Source: Macrococcus capreoli | GTDB taxonomy: Bacteria; Bacillota; Bacilli; Staphylococcales; Staphylococcaceae | Reading direction: 5' to 3' | NCBI RefSeq assembly: GCF_025628935.1 | Contig: NZ_JAOTIS010000009.1 | Span: 1 to 64,000 of the forward strand | Length of the DNA stretch: 64,000 nt | In this document: positions 7,499-16,488 of the stretch, in pieces | Numbering within the stretch: the first letter of the stretch is position 1 | Layout: every line of letters starts with the position of its first letter | Notes under the pieces: model-generated | Databases searched by the model: none | The model's input: the letters and a program-made list of their open reading frames with translations, nothing else | What the model was told of the DNA's origin: nothing | Program-made: the position numbers and the translations under genes

Positions 7499-10464
7499 TA
7501 TTTATCACCTCTTCTTGATTTCACGATATCTCCAGGGAATACATAATCTTTTCTATTCCATTTACCTTGAACGTTAACACCCATTTGTGGTGTACGATTA
7601 CCAAATCGGAAGTTATTCTCCGGTAATGGTGATTTCGTACCTTTATCTAAGATGATAAGTTTCGCTTTTGTTTCTTTGTAAGCAGGTGTATGTGTATCTT
7701 TATCAGCAATTGAACTTGATAATAAGTTAATCGCAGCATCGCCATTGTCGTTCATTGGTAAGTAAACTTCTTTACCGAATACGCGATTTGTAATGAGCGC
7801 TCTTACTTCGACTTGACCATAAGGTGATTGTAAACGTAATAGATTACCTGTTTCAATACCACGTTCAGTAGCAAGTTCTTGTGAAATTTCTAAGAATGCT
7901 TCAGGTGTTTCAGCAGCAAGTCCTGCTACTTGATATGTCATATTACCTTCATGGAAATGTTCAAGTAATCGACCATTGTTCACATGAATATCGTATTGTG
8001 CTTCGTATTCTGTCGGCTCTGTCCAGTCTACTGGATAGAAGTTTGCTTTCTTATCTTCAAATGGGAAGCCATCTGTAAATAATAATGGTGAATCGGTACC
8101 ATCTTCATGGACTGGCCATTGTAAGCTGTTGAATCCTTCTAATCGATCATATGATACACCAGAATAAATTGGTGTTAATGATGCGATTTCATCCATGATT
8201 TCGCTTGGGTGACTGTAATGCCAATCTGCTCCTAAATGCTGTGCGATTTCCTGAATAATTCTCCAGTCAGGTTTCGTACCTTCTAAAGGTTCCATGACTT
8301 GATATAAACGTTGAATACGACGTTCTGTATTTGAGAACGTTCCTTCTTTTTCAAAGCTTGGTGCTGCAGGTAAAATTACGTCTGCATATTCAGCTGTTTT
8401 AGAGAAGAAGATATCTTGAACAACGAAGAATTTTAACTTTTCAAATCCTTCACGTACATAGTTTATGTTTGAGTCAACGATACCCATATCTTCACCTTTT
8501 AAGTAAAGAACATCTAATTCGCCAGCGTGCATTGCATCAACCATTTGGTGGTTATTCTGGCCGACTTTAGGATTCATCTTCACGCCCCATGCTTTGCCGA
8601 ATTTATCAAGTGCTGCCTGATCAGAAATCTTTTGATAACCTGGTAAGTGTGTTGGCATACTACCCATGTCAGAAGCACCTTGTACGTTGTTGTGTCCGCG
8701 TAATGGGTAAGAACCCGCACCTGGTTTCATGTAGTTACCAGTCACTAATAACATGTTAGAAATAGCTGTTGATGTATCACTACCACCACGTTGTTGTGTC
8801 ACACCCATTGCCCACATGACAACAGTTGATTTTGCTTCATGAATCATTTCAGCAATCTTGATGATTTCTTCTTGAGACATTCCTGTATGTTCTGCTGCAT
8901 ATTCAATAGTGTATTTTTCTAGACTCTTAACAAGTGCATCATAGTTATTAACGTGTTTATCAATAAATTCCTGGTCTTGCCAGTTGTTATCGATGATATA
9001 TTTTGTTACGGCATTTAACCATACTAAATCTGAACCTGGGTTAGGGCGAACGAACATATCAGCACGTTCCGCTAATTCATGTTTACGAATATCAACCACT
9101 AATAATTTTGCACCACGTAATTTTTGGGCACTTTTCACACGTGTTGCGATAACTGGATGTGCTTCGGCAGTGTTTGTTCCTAAACCGATGATTAATCCAG
9201 CTGAACCGATGTCTGTAATTGAACCAGAGTCACCACCGTATCCGACAGTTCTCCATAATCCCATCGTTGCAGGGGATTGACAGTAACGTGAACAGTTATC
9301 AACGTTATTTGTTCCTACAACTTGACGTGCTAACTTCTGCATTAAGTATGATTCTTCGTTTGTACATTTAGATGATGTGATGAATGCTAAGCGTTCTGGA
9401 TCTTTCGTCATAGTTTCTTTAAATTTACTTGCAATTAAAGTCAATGCTTCTTCCCAAGTTGCTTCTCTAAAGCCATCTGCTTCACGGATTAACGGTTTCG
9501 TTAAGCGCTCACCAGAGTTAACGAAATCCCAGCCGAATTTACCTTTCACACACGTTGAAATTTGGTTCGCTGGACTTTCTGGAGATGGTTCAACCTTTAA
9601 GATTTCACGGTCTTTCGTCCAAACTTCAAATGAACAGCCGACACCACAATAAGTACATACTGTCTTTGTCTTCTTGATTCTATCTTTACGCATTTCAGCT
9701 TCAACGTCTGAAATCGCCATTAATGGTGTGTAACCTGTTTCTACTGCTTTAGTTACTTCTACTGCTGGACGGAATGCATCTCTTAACATACCTGTTAAGA
9801 AGCCAGCTTCACCGACCATACCAACTTCCATCATTGCATTACATGGACATACTGTTGAACAGTGTCCGCAGTTAACACATGAAGAATCATCGATATTCAT
9901 ATCTTTATTACCGTCCCAAATAACACGAGGACGTTCTAATTCCCAGTCAATCATTAATGTTTCATTAACTTGGACATTTTGACAAGCTTGAACACAACGT
10001 CCACAAAGGATACATTGATCTGGATCGTAGCGGTAGAATTTACCGACATTTTTCTCATAACCTTTTGGTGTTTGTGCTGTTGCTTGATGATCAATTTTTA
10101 AGTTTTTAACGGTGTTGTGAATTGTACAGTTCCCATTGTTGAAATCACATACCGTACAGTATAGCTCGTGATTAGCAAGTACTCTGTCCATAGCAATCAT
10201 TTGTGCCTCAAATGCTTCGCTAGAACCTGTTCTTACAACGTCTCCATCTTTTAGTTCCGTGCTACACGCACGAACTAATTCCCCGTTAACTTCAACGATA
10301 CAAGCATCACACGTTTCAATCGCACCTAAATCAGGATGGTAACATAACGCCGGAACATCGATTCCTTTGTATCTTAAGTAATCAAGAATACTCACTTGCG
10401 TTGGTACATCCATAGGTTTGCCATTCAATGTGATACTGACCATTTGCTTTGTTGCTTCTGTCAT
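7498..10464 (-). CDS. fdhA: Formate dehydrogenase alpha subunit, molybdopterin type
   Basis: The 988-residue product oxidises formate with a molybdopterin cofactor and passes electrons through several Fe-S clusters. The N-terminus is a 2Fe-2S ferredoxin domain with C41, C52, C55 and C67, then a His-Cys3 cluster (H99, C103, C106, C113), two 4Fe-4S ferredoxin motifs (CILCGRCVQAC and CVNCGHCSTVC), a further cluster in CTYCGVGC, and the catalytic-domain motif NCSRYCQSPA with cysteine rather than selenocysteine. The length matches Bacillus YrhE. I chose 10464 over an in-frame start 51 bases upstream because a GGGG ribosome binding site precedes it. It is cotranscribed with the DUF1641 gene. Confidence 0.93.
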   Translation of the reverse strand: MTEATKQMVSITLNGKPMDVPTQVSILDYLRYKGIDVPALCYHPDLGAIETCDACIVEVNGELVRACSTELKDGDVVRTGSSEAFEAQMIAMDRVLANHELYCTVCDFNNGNCTIHNTVKNLKIDHQATAQTPKGYEKNVGKFYRYDPDQCILCGRCVQACQNVQVNETLMIDWELERPRVIWDGNKDMNIDDSSCVNCGHCSTVCPCNAMMEVGMVGEAGFLTGMLRDAFRPAVEVTKAVETGYTPLMAISDVEAEMRKDRIKKTKTVCTYCGVGCSFEVWTKDREILKVEPSPESPANQISTCVKGKFGWDFVNSGERLTKPLIREADGFREATWEEALTLIASKFKETMTKDPERLAFITSSKCTNEESYLMQKLARQVVGTNNVDNCSRYCQSPATMGLWRTVGYGGDSGSITDIGSAGLIIGLGTNTAEAHPVIATRVKSAQKLRGAKLLVVDIRKHELAERADMFVRPNPGSDLVWLNAVTKYIIDNNWQDQEFIDKHVNNYDALVKSLEKYTIEYAAEHTGMSQEEIIKIAEMIHEAKSTVVMWAMGVTQQRGGSDTSTAISNMLLVTGNYMKPGAGSYPLRGHNNVQGASDMGSMPTHLPGYQKISDQAALDKFGKAWGVKMNPKVGQNNHQMVDAMHAGELDVLYLKGEDMGIVDSNINYVREGFEKLKFFVVQDIFFSKTAEYADVILPAAPSFEKEGTFSNTERRIQRLYQVMEPLEGTKPDWRIIQEIAQHLGADWHYSHPSEIMDEIASLTPIYSGVSYDRLEGFNSLQWPVHEDGTDSPLLFTDGFPFEDKKANFYPVDWTEPTEYEAQYDIHVNNGRLLEHFHEGNMTYQVAGLAAETPEAFLEISQELATERGIETGNLLRLQSPYGQVEVRALITNRVFGKEVYLPMNDNGDAAINLLSSSIADKDTHTPAYKETKAKLIILDKGTKSPLPENNFRFGNRTPQMGVNVQGKWNRKDYVFPGDIVKSRRGDK

Positions 10465-10576
10465 ACAAAAACCCCATTTCTTATTTTGAATTAATAAAAC
10501 AATATTTGTGCCCAATTTAATTATACGACTAATAAAAATATATTCAAAAGATTGTATAGAAAATCAATCATTAAAA

Positions 10577-10613
10577 TAAAAAAAGCCTTCCGTCCTAAAA
10601 ATAGGATGAAGGC
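10577..10613 (-). terminator. Terminator after the SDR gene
   Basis: GCCTTC at 10585-10590 pairs with GAAGGC at 10608-10613 around a further partly paired core. An A-run at 10577-10584 gives the T-tail on the minus strand. Confidence 0.85.
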
Positions 10614-10620
10614 ATGATGA

Positions 10621-11475
10621 TTATTGGATGAGTTGACGTACTTGTTCTTGTAATAATTTGCCGTCTGGATCTGCTTGTGTCTTCAGTTGAGTGAAAGTTT
10701 CAGCGAAATCAGATGTTCTTATACGAATCGGAGGTTCATTCATTTCAGAGACAGCAACAACGACCTCTGCTACTTCTGCAGGTGTTTGAGCTTTGTTAGT
10801 TTTAGAACGTTCCTGGAAGCCATTAATGTATGACTCTAATAAAGGTTTATATTCATCTTCAAGAATACCACCCGTCGAAGTGATTTGCGCAAATGCACTA
10901 TTACTAAATTCAGAGCTAATACCTGCAGGTTCAATAGCAGTAAACTTTACATTAAAGTGCGGTTGTACATAGCTTGCCAATGCTTCAGTATAGCCTTCAA
11001 CACCAAACTTTGTTGCGCAATAAATCTCGTTAAACGGTTGACCAACAAGTCCACCAACAGATGAAATATTGATGATGTGTCCACTACGTTGTTCGCGCAT
11101 TGTCGGAAGAACAGCTTTAGTCATACGCATTACACCCATTAAATTTAAGTTAAGCTGCCACATCATTTCTTCTTCAGTCGCTTGTTCAGTTGAACGGACA
11201 AATCCTGCACCTGCATTATTAATTAATATATCGATTGTACCTGCTTCCAATAATATTTCATTGACTGTATGCGTCACACTATTAGAATCTGTTACATCAA
11301 GCTGTTTAATCTGCAAAGCTACTTTTGCAGATTTTGCAGCATTTAATAATATATTTTGTTTATCTAGATTTCTCATTGTGGCGTACACGTTATAGCCTTT
11401 TTTCGCCATTAAGATTGCAGTTTCTAAACCTAATCCAGTCGATGTACCTGTAATGAGTACTGTTTTGTTTGTCAT
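10621..11475 (-). CDS. Short-chain dehydrogenase/reductase
   Basis: The 284-residue classical SDR shows the cofactor motif TGTSTGLG near residue 10, NNAG near 90, and the catalytic serine and YCATK (Tyr-x-x-x-Lys) near 140-160. It would reduce or oxidise a carbonyl or alcohol with NAD(P)H; the substrate cannot be named from sequence. The start at 11475 follows AAGGGG; a longer in-frame extension to 11514 has no ribosome binding site. It is monocistronic, with its own terminator and an 11-bp inverted repeat about 100 bases upstream. Confidence 0.85.
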   Translation of the reverse strand: MTNKTVLITGTSTGLGLETAILMAKKGYNVYATMRNLDKQNILLNAAKSAKVALQIKQLDVTDSNSVTHTVNEILLEAGTIDILINNAGAGFVRSTEQATEEEMMWQLNLNLMGVMRMTKAVLPTMREQRSGHIINISSVGGLVGQPFNEIYCATKFGVEGYTEALASYVQPHFNVKFTAIEPAGISSEFSNSAFAQITSTGGILEDEYKPLLESYINGFQERSKTNKAQTPAEVAEVVVAVSEMNEPPIRIRTSDFAETFTQLKTQADPDGKLLQEQVRQLIQ

Positions 11476-11574
11476 TGTATAAAACCCCTTATATTTAATA
11501 TATGTATTATACAACTTAATATTAATTAATGGTTAGTAATACGAGTAGTCAATGCTTATATTATTTAAAAGATA

Positions 11575-11607
11575 ACGTGTGCAAAAAACGATAAACTTTG
11601 CACACGT
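11575..11607. repeat. Perfect 11-bp inverted repeat
   Basis: ACGTGTGCAAA at 11575-11585 and TTTGCACACGT at 11597-11607 are separated by 11 bases. It lies between the terminator of the upstream minus-strand gene and the SDR start, so it may be a regulatory site or a second terminator. There is no clean T-run. Confidence 0.6.
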
Positions 11608-11670
11608 CGAAATATACATCATAATAAATGTAGAGTTGTAATATGTAATAATGACTAGTATACTTTGATA

Positions 11671-11703
11671 AAAAAAAATCGCCCCTCAGTAGAGGTGAGC
11701 GAT
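11671..11703 (-). terminator. Terminator of the small charged-protein gene
   Basis: ATCGC and GCGAT arms flank a CCCTC/GAGG core at 11678-11703. The A-run at 11671-11678 is the T-tail on the minus strand. Confidence 0.8.
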
Positions 11704-11708
11704 TATTA

Positions 11709-11873
11709 TTATTGTTGTTCTCCGAAACCGAATTTTTCACTAGCGATTTCTTTACCTTTTTCGATATATTCATCTTTATGTTCTTCGATAAATGCTTTAC
11801 CTTGTTCGATTACTTCGTCTTTGTGATCTGCGATAAGTTGTTCGCCTTGTGCTTTTAAGTCGTCAAAATTCAT
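11709..11873 (-). CDS. Small charged helical protein
   Basis: The 54-residue product starts MNFDDLKAQGEQLIADHKDE and contains two similar amphipathic segments (HKDEVIEQGKAFIEE and HKDEYIEKGKEIASE). It is soluble and strongly charged. It resembles small abundant staphylococcal proteins sometimes labelled antitoxin-like or stress proteins, but no function can be claimed. AAAGGAGA precedes the ATG with good spacing, and a terminator follows directly, so it is transcribed alone. Confidence 0.8.
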   Translation of the reverse strand: MNFDDLKAQGEQLIADHKDEVIEQGKAFIEEHKDEYIEKGKEIASEKFGFGEQQ

Positions 11874-11999
11874 GATGATCTCTCCTTTGATATATAAATA
11901 CAAACATAGTGTAACACGTTTGTGTAAAATAGGAAAATTTAATATACTACTTATATCAAAGTGGTAAAAATACAATAGGTCGCACGCGATATAAAAAGC

Positions 12000-12028
12000 T
12001 TGTATTAATTTGTATTGTCGCGTATACT
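12000..12028 (+). promoter_or_regulatory. SigA-type promoter of the DUF5011 gene
   Basis: TTGTAT at 12000-12005 and TATACT at 12023-12028 are separated by 17 bases. They lie about 50 bases ahead of the start codon, in the only gap upstream of the secreted repeat protein. Confidence 0.6.
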
Positions 12029-12081
12029 TGAGTAATTAGAAAGACTTGTAAGTACAACTTATAAGTTTAAAGGAGAAAATT

Positions 12082-13665
12082 ATGAAAAAAACAAACAGTA
12101 AATACGGGATTCAAAAATTCGCTTTAGGAACAGCTACATTATTCATGGGATTATCAATGGCGTTAAGCCATGATGCACAAGCTGAAACAGCACCTTCTTA
12201 TGTTCCTAAAATTACAAATACAGCCACAAATACATTAGCTTACGGTTCAACATTTAATCCGTTAACTGGCATTACAGCAACAGACACTGAAGATGGTAAC
12301 ATCACTTCTAAAGTAGTTGTCGTATCAAATAATGTGAATACGAAAGTTGCTGGAACTTATACAGTTGTATATCAAGTAACCGATTCAAATAATAATACAT
12401 TTAAATTAACAAGAACGATTGTTGTATCTGCACCAGTTGTAGCAAATACAGCACCAGTATTTAAATCTACTGCAACTAGTGCGTTAACAGTTGGTAATGC
12501 CTTTAACCCATTAACAGGCGTGACTGCAACAGATGCTGAAGATGGCGATTTAACATCTAAAATTGTTATCGTATCTAACAATGTGAATACACAAGTTGCA
12601 GGTGCTTACCAAGTTGTATATGAAGTAAAAGATAGCAAAGGCACTACTGCAAGATATATTCGCAACGTATCTGTATCAGCAGTGAATAACCCACCTAAAA
12701 TTGTGAGCACCGGTTCAAATAACTTATTAGTAGGTGCAGCCTTTAATCCGTTAACAGGCGTAACTGCAACAGATACAGAAGATGGGGTAATTACACCAAA
12801 GATCGTTATCGTATCAAATAATGTGAACACACAAGTTGCAGGCACATACCAAGTTGTGTATTCAGTAACAGACTCTAAAGGAAATAAAGCAAACTTTACG
12901 CGTAACATCTTAGTGAGCGCTGTGAATACAGCACCTAAATTTGCAAGTTCAGCATCAAACAATTTAACAGTTGGTGCTACATTTAATCCATTAACAGGTG
13001 TAACAGCAACGGATGCAGAAGATGGTAATATCACTGCTAAAATTGTTGTTGTGTCAAATAACGTAAATACAAAAGTTGCAGGCACATATCAAGTTGTATA
13101 TAAAGTGACGGATTCTAAAGGGGTTTCATCAACATTAACAAGAAACGTATTAGTAAGTGCACCAGTTGCAGCGAATAATGCGCCAAAAATCACGAATACT
13201 TCATCTAATACATTAGCGTTAAACAGTGTATTTAATCCATTAGCAGGTATTACAGCAGCAGATACAGAAGATGGAAACATTACTGCTAAAGTTGTTGTTG
13301 TATCTAATAATGTGAATACTAAAGTTGCAGGCACATATCAAGTTGTATATAAAGTAACGGATACTAAAGGTAGTTCTTATACTTTAAACAGATCAGTGAC
13401 GGTAATTCCACAAACAACTTTAGCAAATACACCACCTAAAATTACAAACACAGCATCAAACAATTTAAAATTAGGTGCTACATTTAATCCATTAACAGGT
13501 GTAACAGCAACAGATGCAGAAGATGGCAATATCACTGCTAAAATCGTTGTTGTATCAAATACTGTAAATACAAAAATTGCAGGCACATACCAAGTAGTAT
13601 ATAAAGTAACAGATGCGATGGGTAATAGTTATACACTTACAAGAAACGTATTAGTAAGTGCATAA
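12082..13665 (+). CDS. Secreted protein with six DUF5011 Ig-like repeats
   Basis: The 527-residue product has a YSIRK-like signal peptide (YGIQKFALGTATLFMG, cleavage after AQA near residue 37). Six repeats of about 80 residues follow, each with a proline near the start, FNPLTGVTATDAEDGN, a VNTKVAGTYQVVY core and a basic strand ending in VSA. This is the bacterial Ig-like DUF5011 fold seen in surface and matrix proteins. There is no LPXTG motif, no transmembrane tail and no other wall-binding domain, so the protein is either released or held by partners. The strong AAAGGAG site fixes the start. The repeats are about 243 bp each at DNA level and may vary in number between strains. Confidence 0.88.
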   Translation: MKKTNSKYGIQKFALGTATLFMGLSMALSHDAQAETAPSYVPKITNTATNTLAYGSTFNPLTGITATDTEDGNITSKVVVVSNNVNTKVAGTYTVVYQVTDSNNNTFKLTRTIVVSAPVVANTAPVFKSTATSALTVGNAFNPLTGVTATDAEDGDLTSKIVIVSNNVNTQVAGAYQVVYEVKDSKGTTARYIRNVSVSAVNNPPKIVSTGSNNLLVGAAFNPLTGVTATDTEDGVITPKIVIVSNNVNTQVAGTYQVVYSVTDSKGNKANFTRNILVSAVNTAPKFASSASNNLTVGATFNPLTGVTATDAEDGNITAKIVVVSNNVNTKVAGTYQVVYKVTDSKGVSSTLTRNVLVSAPVAANNAPKITNTSSNTLALNSVFNPLAGITAADTEDGNITAKVVVVSNNVNTKVAGTYQVVYKVTDTKGSSYTLNRSVTVIPQTTLANTPPKITNTASNNLKLGATFNPLTGVTATDAEDGNITAKIVVVSNTVNTKIAGTYQVVYKVTDAMGNSYTLTRNVLVSA

Positions 13666-13682
13666 TGATAATAGATAACATG

Positions 13683-13724
13683 AACCTTAACGTTTAGATT
13701 CTGTCTAAATGTTAAGGTTTTTTC
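13683..13724 (+). terminator. Terminator of the DUF5011 gene
   Basis: AACCTTAAC at 13683-13691 pairs with GTTAAGGTT at 13711-13719, the stem extending inward through TTTAGA/TCTAAA, and is followed by a T-run. Confidence 0.93.
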
Positions 13725-13786
13725 TTATTTATATTATGACTAAATAGTTGTATATTAATGATAATAATAAAGAAAGAAGGATAAAT

Positions 13787-14413
13787 ATGAAGATAATATA
13801 TATATGGGATGCTTATTGTGGATGGTGTTACGGCTTTAATAGTGTATTTAAACAATTTCATGACAGACATCCTGAGTTAAATATTGAAGTGATTTCAGGC
13901 GGTTTGTTTATTGGAGAGAATAGTAAGCCGATTGGGACTTATGGTTATTTTGAATCAGGAAATCAACAAATTGCTGCGATGTTTCCCGTAACATTTGGAG
14001 AGAAGAATTTGCAATTAATCCATGAAGGGACGACGGTTTTAGATTCAGACGGTCCTGCAAATGCATTTGCAGTAATGCGTGAACAAATTCCACAAGCGCA
14101 ATGGTCTGAGTTAGCATTTGAAATTCAGCAGCAATATTTTGTAGAAGGTAAAAGTTTAAGTGAAGTGAGTACTTATACAGATTTAGCATCTAAATTTCAA
14201 TTAGATGCAACACTGTTAGCACAGCAATTAACGAAAGCGTTAAAAGAAAATACATTATCTCAAACGGATTACAATCATGCGAGAACGATGGGTGTGACAA
14301 GTTATCCTACAGTGATTGCAGAAGTAAATGGTCAGTACTATGACTTTAGAGGACAAGCAACGACAGTTGAAGATTTAGAGCAGCATTATCAAATATTATT
14401 AAAAGAGGGATAA
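13787..14413 (+). CDS. DsbA-family thiol oxidoreductase
   Basis: The 208-residue product begins with a thioredoxin strand and the redox motif CGWC at residues 10-13, followed by a helical insertion and a conserved cis-proline segment (TSYPTVI) near residue 170. This is the cytosolic DsbA/FrnE-like group; there is no signal peptide. It would catalyse thiol-disulfide exchange on unknown substrates. The start at 13787 follows GAAGGA; an earlier in-frame codon lacks a ribosome binding site. It is one base ahead of the SnoaL-like gene and near a thioredoxin-like gene, forming a small redox cluster. Confidence 0.85.
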   Translation: MKIIYIWDAYCGWCYGFNSVFKQFHDRHPELNIEVISGGLFIGENSKPIGTYGYFESGNQQIAAMFPVTFGEKNLQLIHEGTTVLDSDGPANAFAVMREQIPQAQWSELAFEIQQQYFVEGKSLSEVSTYTDLASKFQLDATLLAQQLTKALKENTLSQTDYNHARTMGVTSYPTVIAEVNGQYYDFRGQATTVEDLEQHYQILLKEG

Positions 14414-14414
14414 C

Positions 14415-14816
14415 ATGAAATCAGAACAATATCAAAGTATTATTGAGACAACATATCGTTTAGTAGGTGAAGGGAAGTTAGATGCTTTCTTTGAATATTT
14501 GGCAGATGATATCACTTGGACTGAGTGTGAAGGTTTTCCATATGGCGGTACGTATGTTGGAAAAGAAGACATCCTACAAAATGTTCATATGCGTTTAGGA
14601 ACAGAATGGGATCAATATACTGCAAAAGATATTGATTATACGTTTAATGAAGAAAAAGTAATGGTATTCGGAAAATATAGCGGAACATATAAACAGACAA
14701 ATAAATATTTCGAAGCAGATTTTGTTCATTATTATACTTTCAATGATGCAGGGAAAATCCAATCATTTAGACAAGTAACGGATAGCGTAAAAGTATTAGA
14801 GGCAATGACGGAATAA
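14415..14816 (+). CDS. SnoaL/NTF2-like protein
   Basis: The 133-residue product has the NTF2-like cone fold pattern: an N-terminal helix, DDITWTECEGFPYGGTYVGK near residues 32-52, and a C-terminal sheet with DFVHYYTFND. Family members are small-molecule isomerases or binding proteins. The start codon is one base beyond the DsbA-like stop, so the two are cotranscribed and may share a substrate pathway, but nothing fixes which. Confidence 0.8.
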   Translation: MKSEQYQSIIETTYRLVGEGKLDAFFEYLADDITWTECEGFPYGGTYVGKEDILQNVHMRLGTEWDQYTAKDIDYTFNEEKVMVFGKYSGTYKQTNKYFEADFVHYYTFNDAGKIQSFRQVTDSVKVLEAMTE

Positions 14817-14895
14817 ATTTAAGTATAAGTGCAGCTCAATGCTAGCGCTTATATTTTATACTCCAAATAAGTTTTTTGAAATGAGGTGTTGAATA

Positions 14896-15216
14896 TTGAA
14901 TCAAATTAAAGACTACGAAACTTTAACAAAAGCAATGCAACAAGATAAATTTGTGTTATATGTTATGTCAGAGGGGTGTTCGGTATGTCATGCAGATTTA
15001 CCGAAAGTTGAGTCAATGCTTGAGAATTATGATTTACCGAGTGCACAGATATTAGTGAATGAAATACCAGAAGCGGCAGGTCAATTATCGCTATTCACAT
15101 CACCGGTCATTATTCTATTTGCTGAAGGTAGAGAATTTCACCGACAAGCACGTATTATTGATTTTGAGGCACTTGATTATCGTATGGGACAGTTAAATGA
15201 ATTTAGGGAAATATGA
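14896..15216 (+). CDS. Thioredoxin-like protein, CSVC active site
   Basis: The 106-residue product shows a thioredoxin fold with the active-site motif CSVC near residues 29-32 and a cis-proline in FTSPVII near residue 73. It probably acts as a cytosolic thiol reductase. The start is TTG at 14896 after GAGGTG at 14884-14889; no ATG gives a comparable reading frame. It lies 79 bases downstream of the SnoaL-like gene and ends at a strong terminator, completing a thiol-redox cluster with the DsbA-like gene. Confidence 0.85.
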   Translation: MNQIKDYETLTKAMQQDKFVLYVMSEGCSVCHADLPKVESMLENYDLPSAQILVNEIPEAAGQLSLFTSPVIILFAEGREFHRQARIIDFEALDYRMGQLNEFREI

Positions 15217-15224
15217 TATGTATT

Positions 15225-15254
15225 AAAACGGCAACTTCGGTTGTCGTTTTTTAT
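15225..15254 (+). terminator. Terminator of the thioredoxin-like gene
   Basis: AAAACGGCAAC at 15225-15235 pairs with GTTGTCGTTTT across a TTCG tetraloop and is followed by T's. Confidence 0.93.
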
Positions 15255-15370
15255 ATATTTTTATAACGACGTATATACGTATTAATGTATATATGTATTT
15301 ACGTTAATGTAATAATAGTGTATAATGTAAACAAATGAAAAGATTAATAAAATATTATGAGGTGATGAAC

Positions 15371-15643
15371 ATGTCAAAATTTGAATATGAACCGAAAAAT
15401 AATGGACACAGCTTTATTAAAGAGCAAAAGTTATGGAAATCTGGAAACTCAGTTGTAATTACAGTTCCAAAAGAAGTACTGAATCATTTTAATGTAACGA
15501 CAGGTGATGCATTAATGTTTGATGTAAATGAAGATCGTGTGGAGTTAGTGAAGAAAGCTTATGATGATTTGGATATACTTAAACTTGTAGACAGAACATT
15601 AGATAGACATGGAGAAATTATAGAGGGATTAATTGAACGATGA
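15371..15643 (+). CDS. AbrB/MazE-type antitoxin
   Basis: The 90-residue product contains the swapped-hairpin AbrB fold: LWKSGNSVVITVPKEVL near residues 24-40 and a valine-rich second arm with TGDALMFDV. The C-terminal half is acidic and would cover the toxin. The start at 15371 follows AGGTGA. It overlaps the Doc-type gene by four bases (ATGA), the usual antitoxin-first arrangement. Classical Doc partners are Phd proteins, so the AbrB-type partner is a known but less common pairing. Confidence 0.85.
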   Translation: MSKFEYEPKNNGHSFIKEQKLWKSGNSVVITVPKEVLNHFNVTTGDALMFDVNEDRVELVKKAYDDLDILKLVDRTLDRHGEIIEGLIER

Positions 15644-16038
15644 TAAACTACTTAACTGAAAAACAAATTATTTCGATTAATTATAAACTTATTCTCGAAA
15701 CTTCACCTGGTGAACAAATAGGTGTAAAGGAGCCGAGTGCTTTAAATATGACTGTTGAAAGCCCTAAACAAGAAGTATTCGCTGTAGAAGTATATCCTAC
15801 TTTGTTGTTAAAAGCCGCTAATTTATATCGCAATGTTGTTATGAAGCATATTTTCTTTAATGCAAATAAACGTACAGCATTTACGTGTCTAGAAATATTT
15901 CTCTATATTAATGGTGTAGAAATTAGAGTACCTACTGAAGAGGGTATTGAATTCACTGTCAGAATAGCAACTGAGAAATTAGAGGAAGAAGAGATTGCTG
16001 AATGGATTGCATGTTTTATAGGGTGGTGTAAACTTTAG
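15640..16038 (+). CDS. Doc/Fic-type toxin
   Basis: The 132-residue product has the Fic core of Doc toxins: HIFFNANKRTA at residues 70-80, matching HxFx(D/E)xNKR. Doc inactivates EF-Tu by phosphorylation, whereas other Fic proteins AMPylate. Here the acidic metal-binding position is Asn74 instead of Asp or Glu, which may lower or alter activity, although Asn occurs in some Firmicute members. It is translationally coupled to the AbrB-type antitoxin and lies at the left edge of the conjugative element, so it could stabilise that region. Confidence 0.82.
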   Translation: MINYLTEKQIISINYKLILETSPGEQIGVKEPSALNMTVESPKQEVFAVEVYPTLLLKAANLYRNVVMKHIFFNANKRTAFTCLEIFLYINGVEIRVPTEEGIEFTVRIATEKLEEEEIAEWIACFIGWCKL

Positions 16039-16072
16039 TTATAATAATTAATCTTGAAGGAGGTTAGTTGAT

Positions 16073-16366
16073 ATGACAGAGTTTACATCATCTTTTTTAT
16101 ATTCTGAAAAAATGAATAAACTAGATTATCACAATTATGTCATTTTAAGATTTCATAAATTTTCAAAACGTAAAATTTGCAAGATGTATAAAATTGCATA
16201 TTTCTGTATATTGGATATTTGTGAAAAAGCTCGAAAAGATGATTATATTTTTACCTTCAAAGATTATTTATTTTTAAAAGAAATGGGAGTTAGTAATGAT
16301 TTTATTTGTAAAATGTATCAGATCGAAAAACAAGATTTAGAATTTTTTGAGGTGATGAACAAGTAA
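16073..16366 (+). CDS. Hypothetical protein at the element's left edge
   Basis: The 97-residue product is lysine- and aromatic-rich, basic in the middle (FHKFSKRKICKMYK), and repeats a short helix pattern (ICKMYKI near 34, ICKMYQI near 83) that may be two helix-turn-helix-like units. It has four cysteines but no CxxC. AAGGAGG precedes the ATG. Base composition and codon use resemble the conjugation genes rather than the chromosome, so I include it in the element. I do not recognise the family. Confidence 0.65.
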   Translation: MTEFTSSFLYSEKMNKLDYHNYVILRFHKFSKRKICKMYKIAYFCILDICEKARKDDYIFTFKDYLFLKEMGVSNDFICKMYQIEKQDLEFFEVMNK

Positions 16367-16488
16367 AAGCATTAAAAAAATTTAATAGATCAGGAGAAGC
16401 ATAGAAACTCCATTATCAAAAATGCAGTGGTTTGGATTGGCGACTATTCGTATTCAGACGACCAAATAAAGAAACTGGAGGATTTAGA

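Noticed and set aside
12372-13586. Four minus-strand ORFs inside the DUF5011 gene
   Set aside because: They recur with the repeat period and mirror the coding frame of the secreted protein; none has a start signal.
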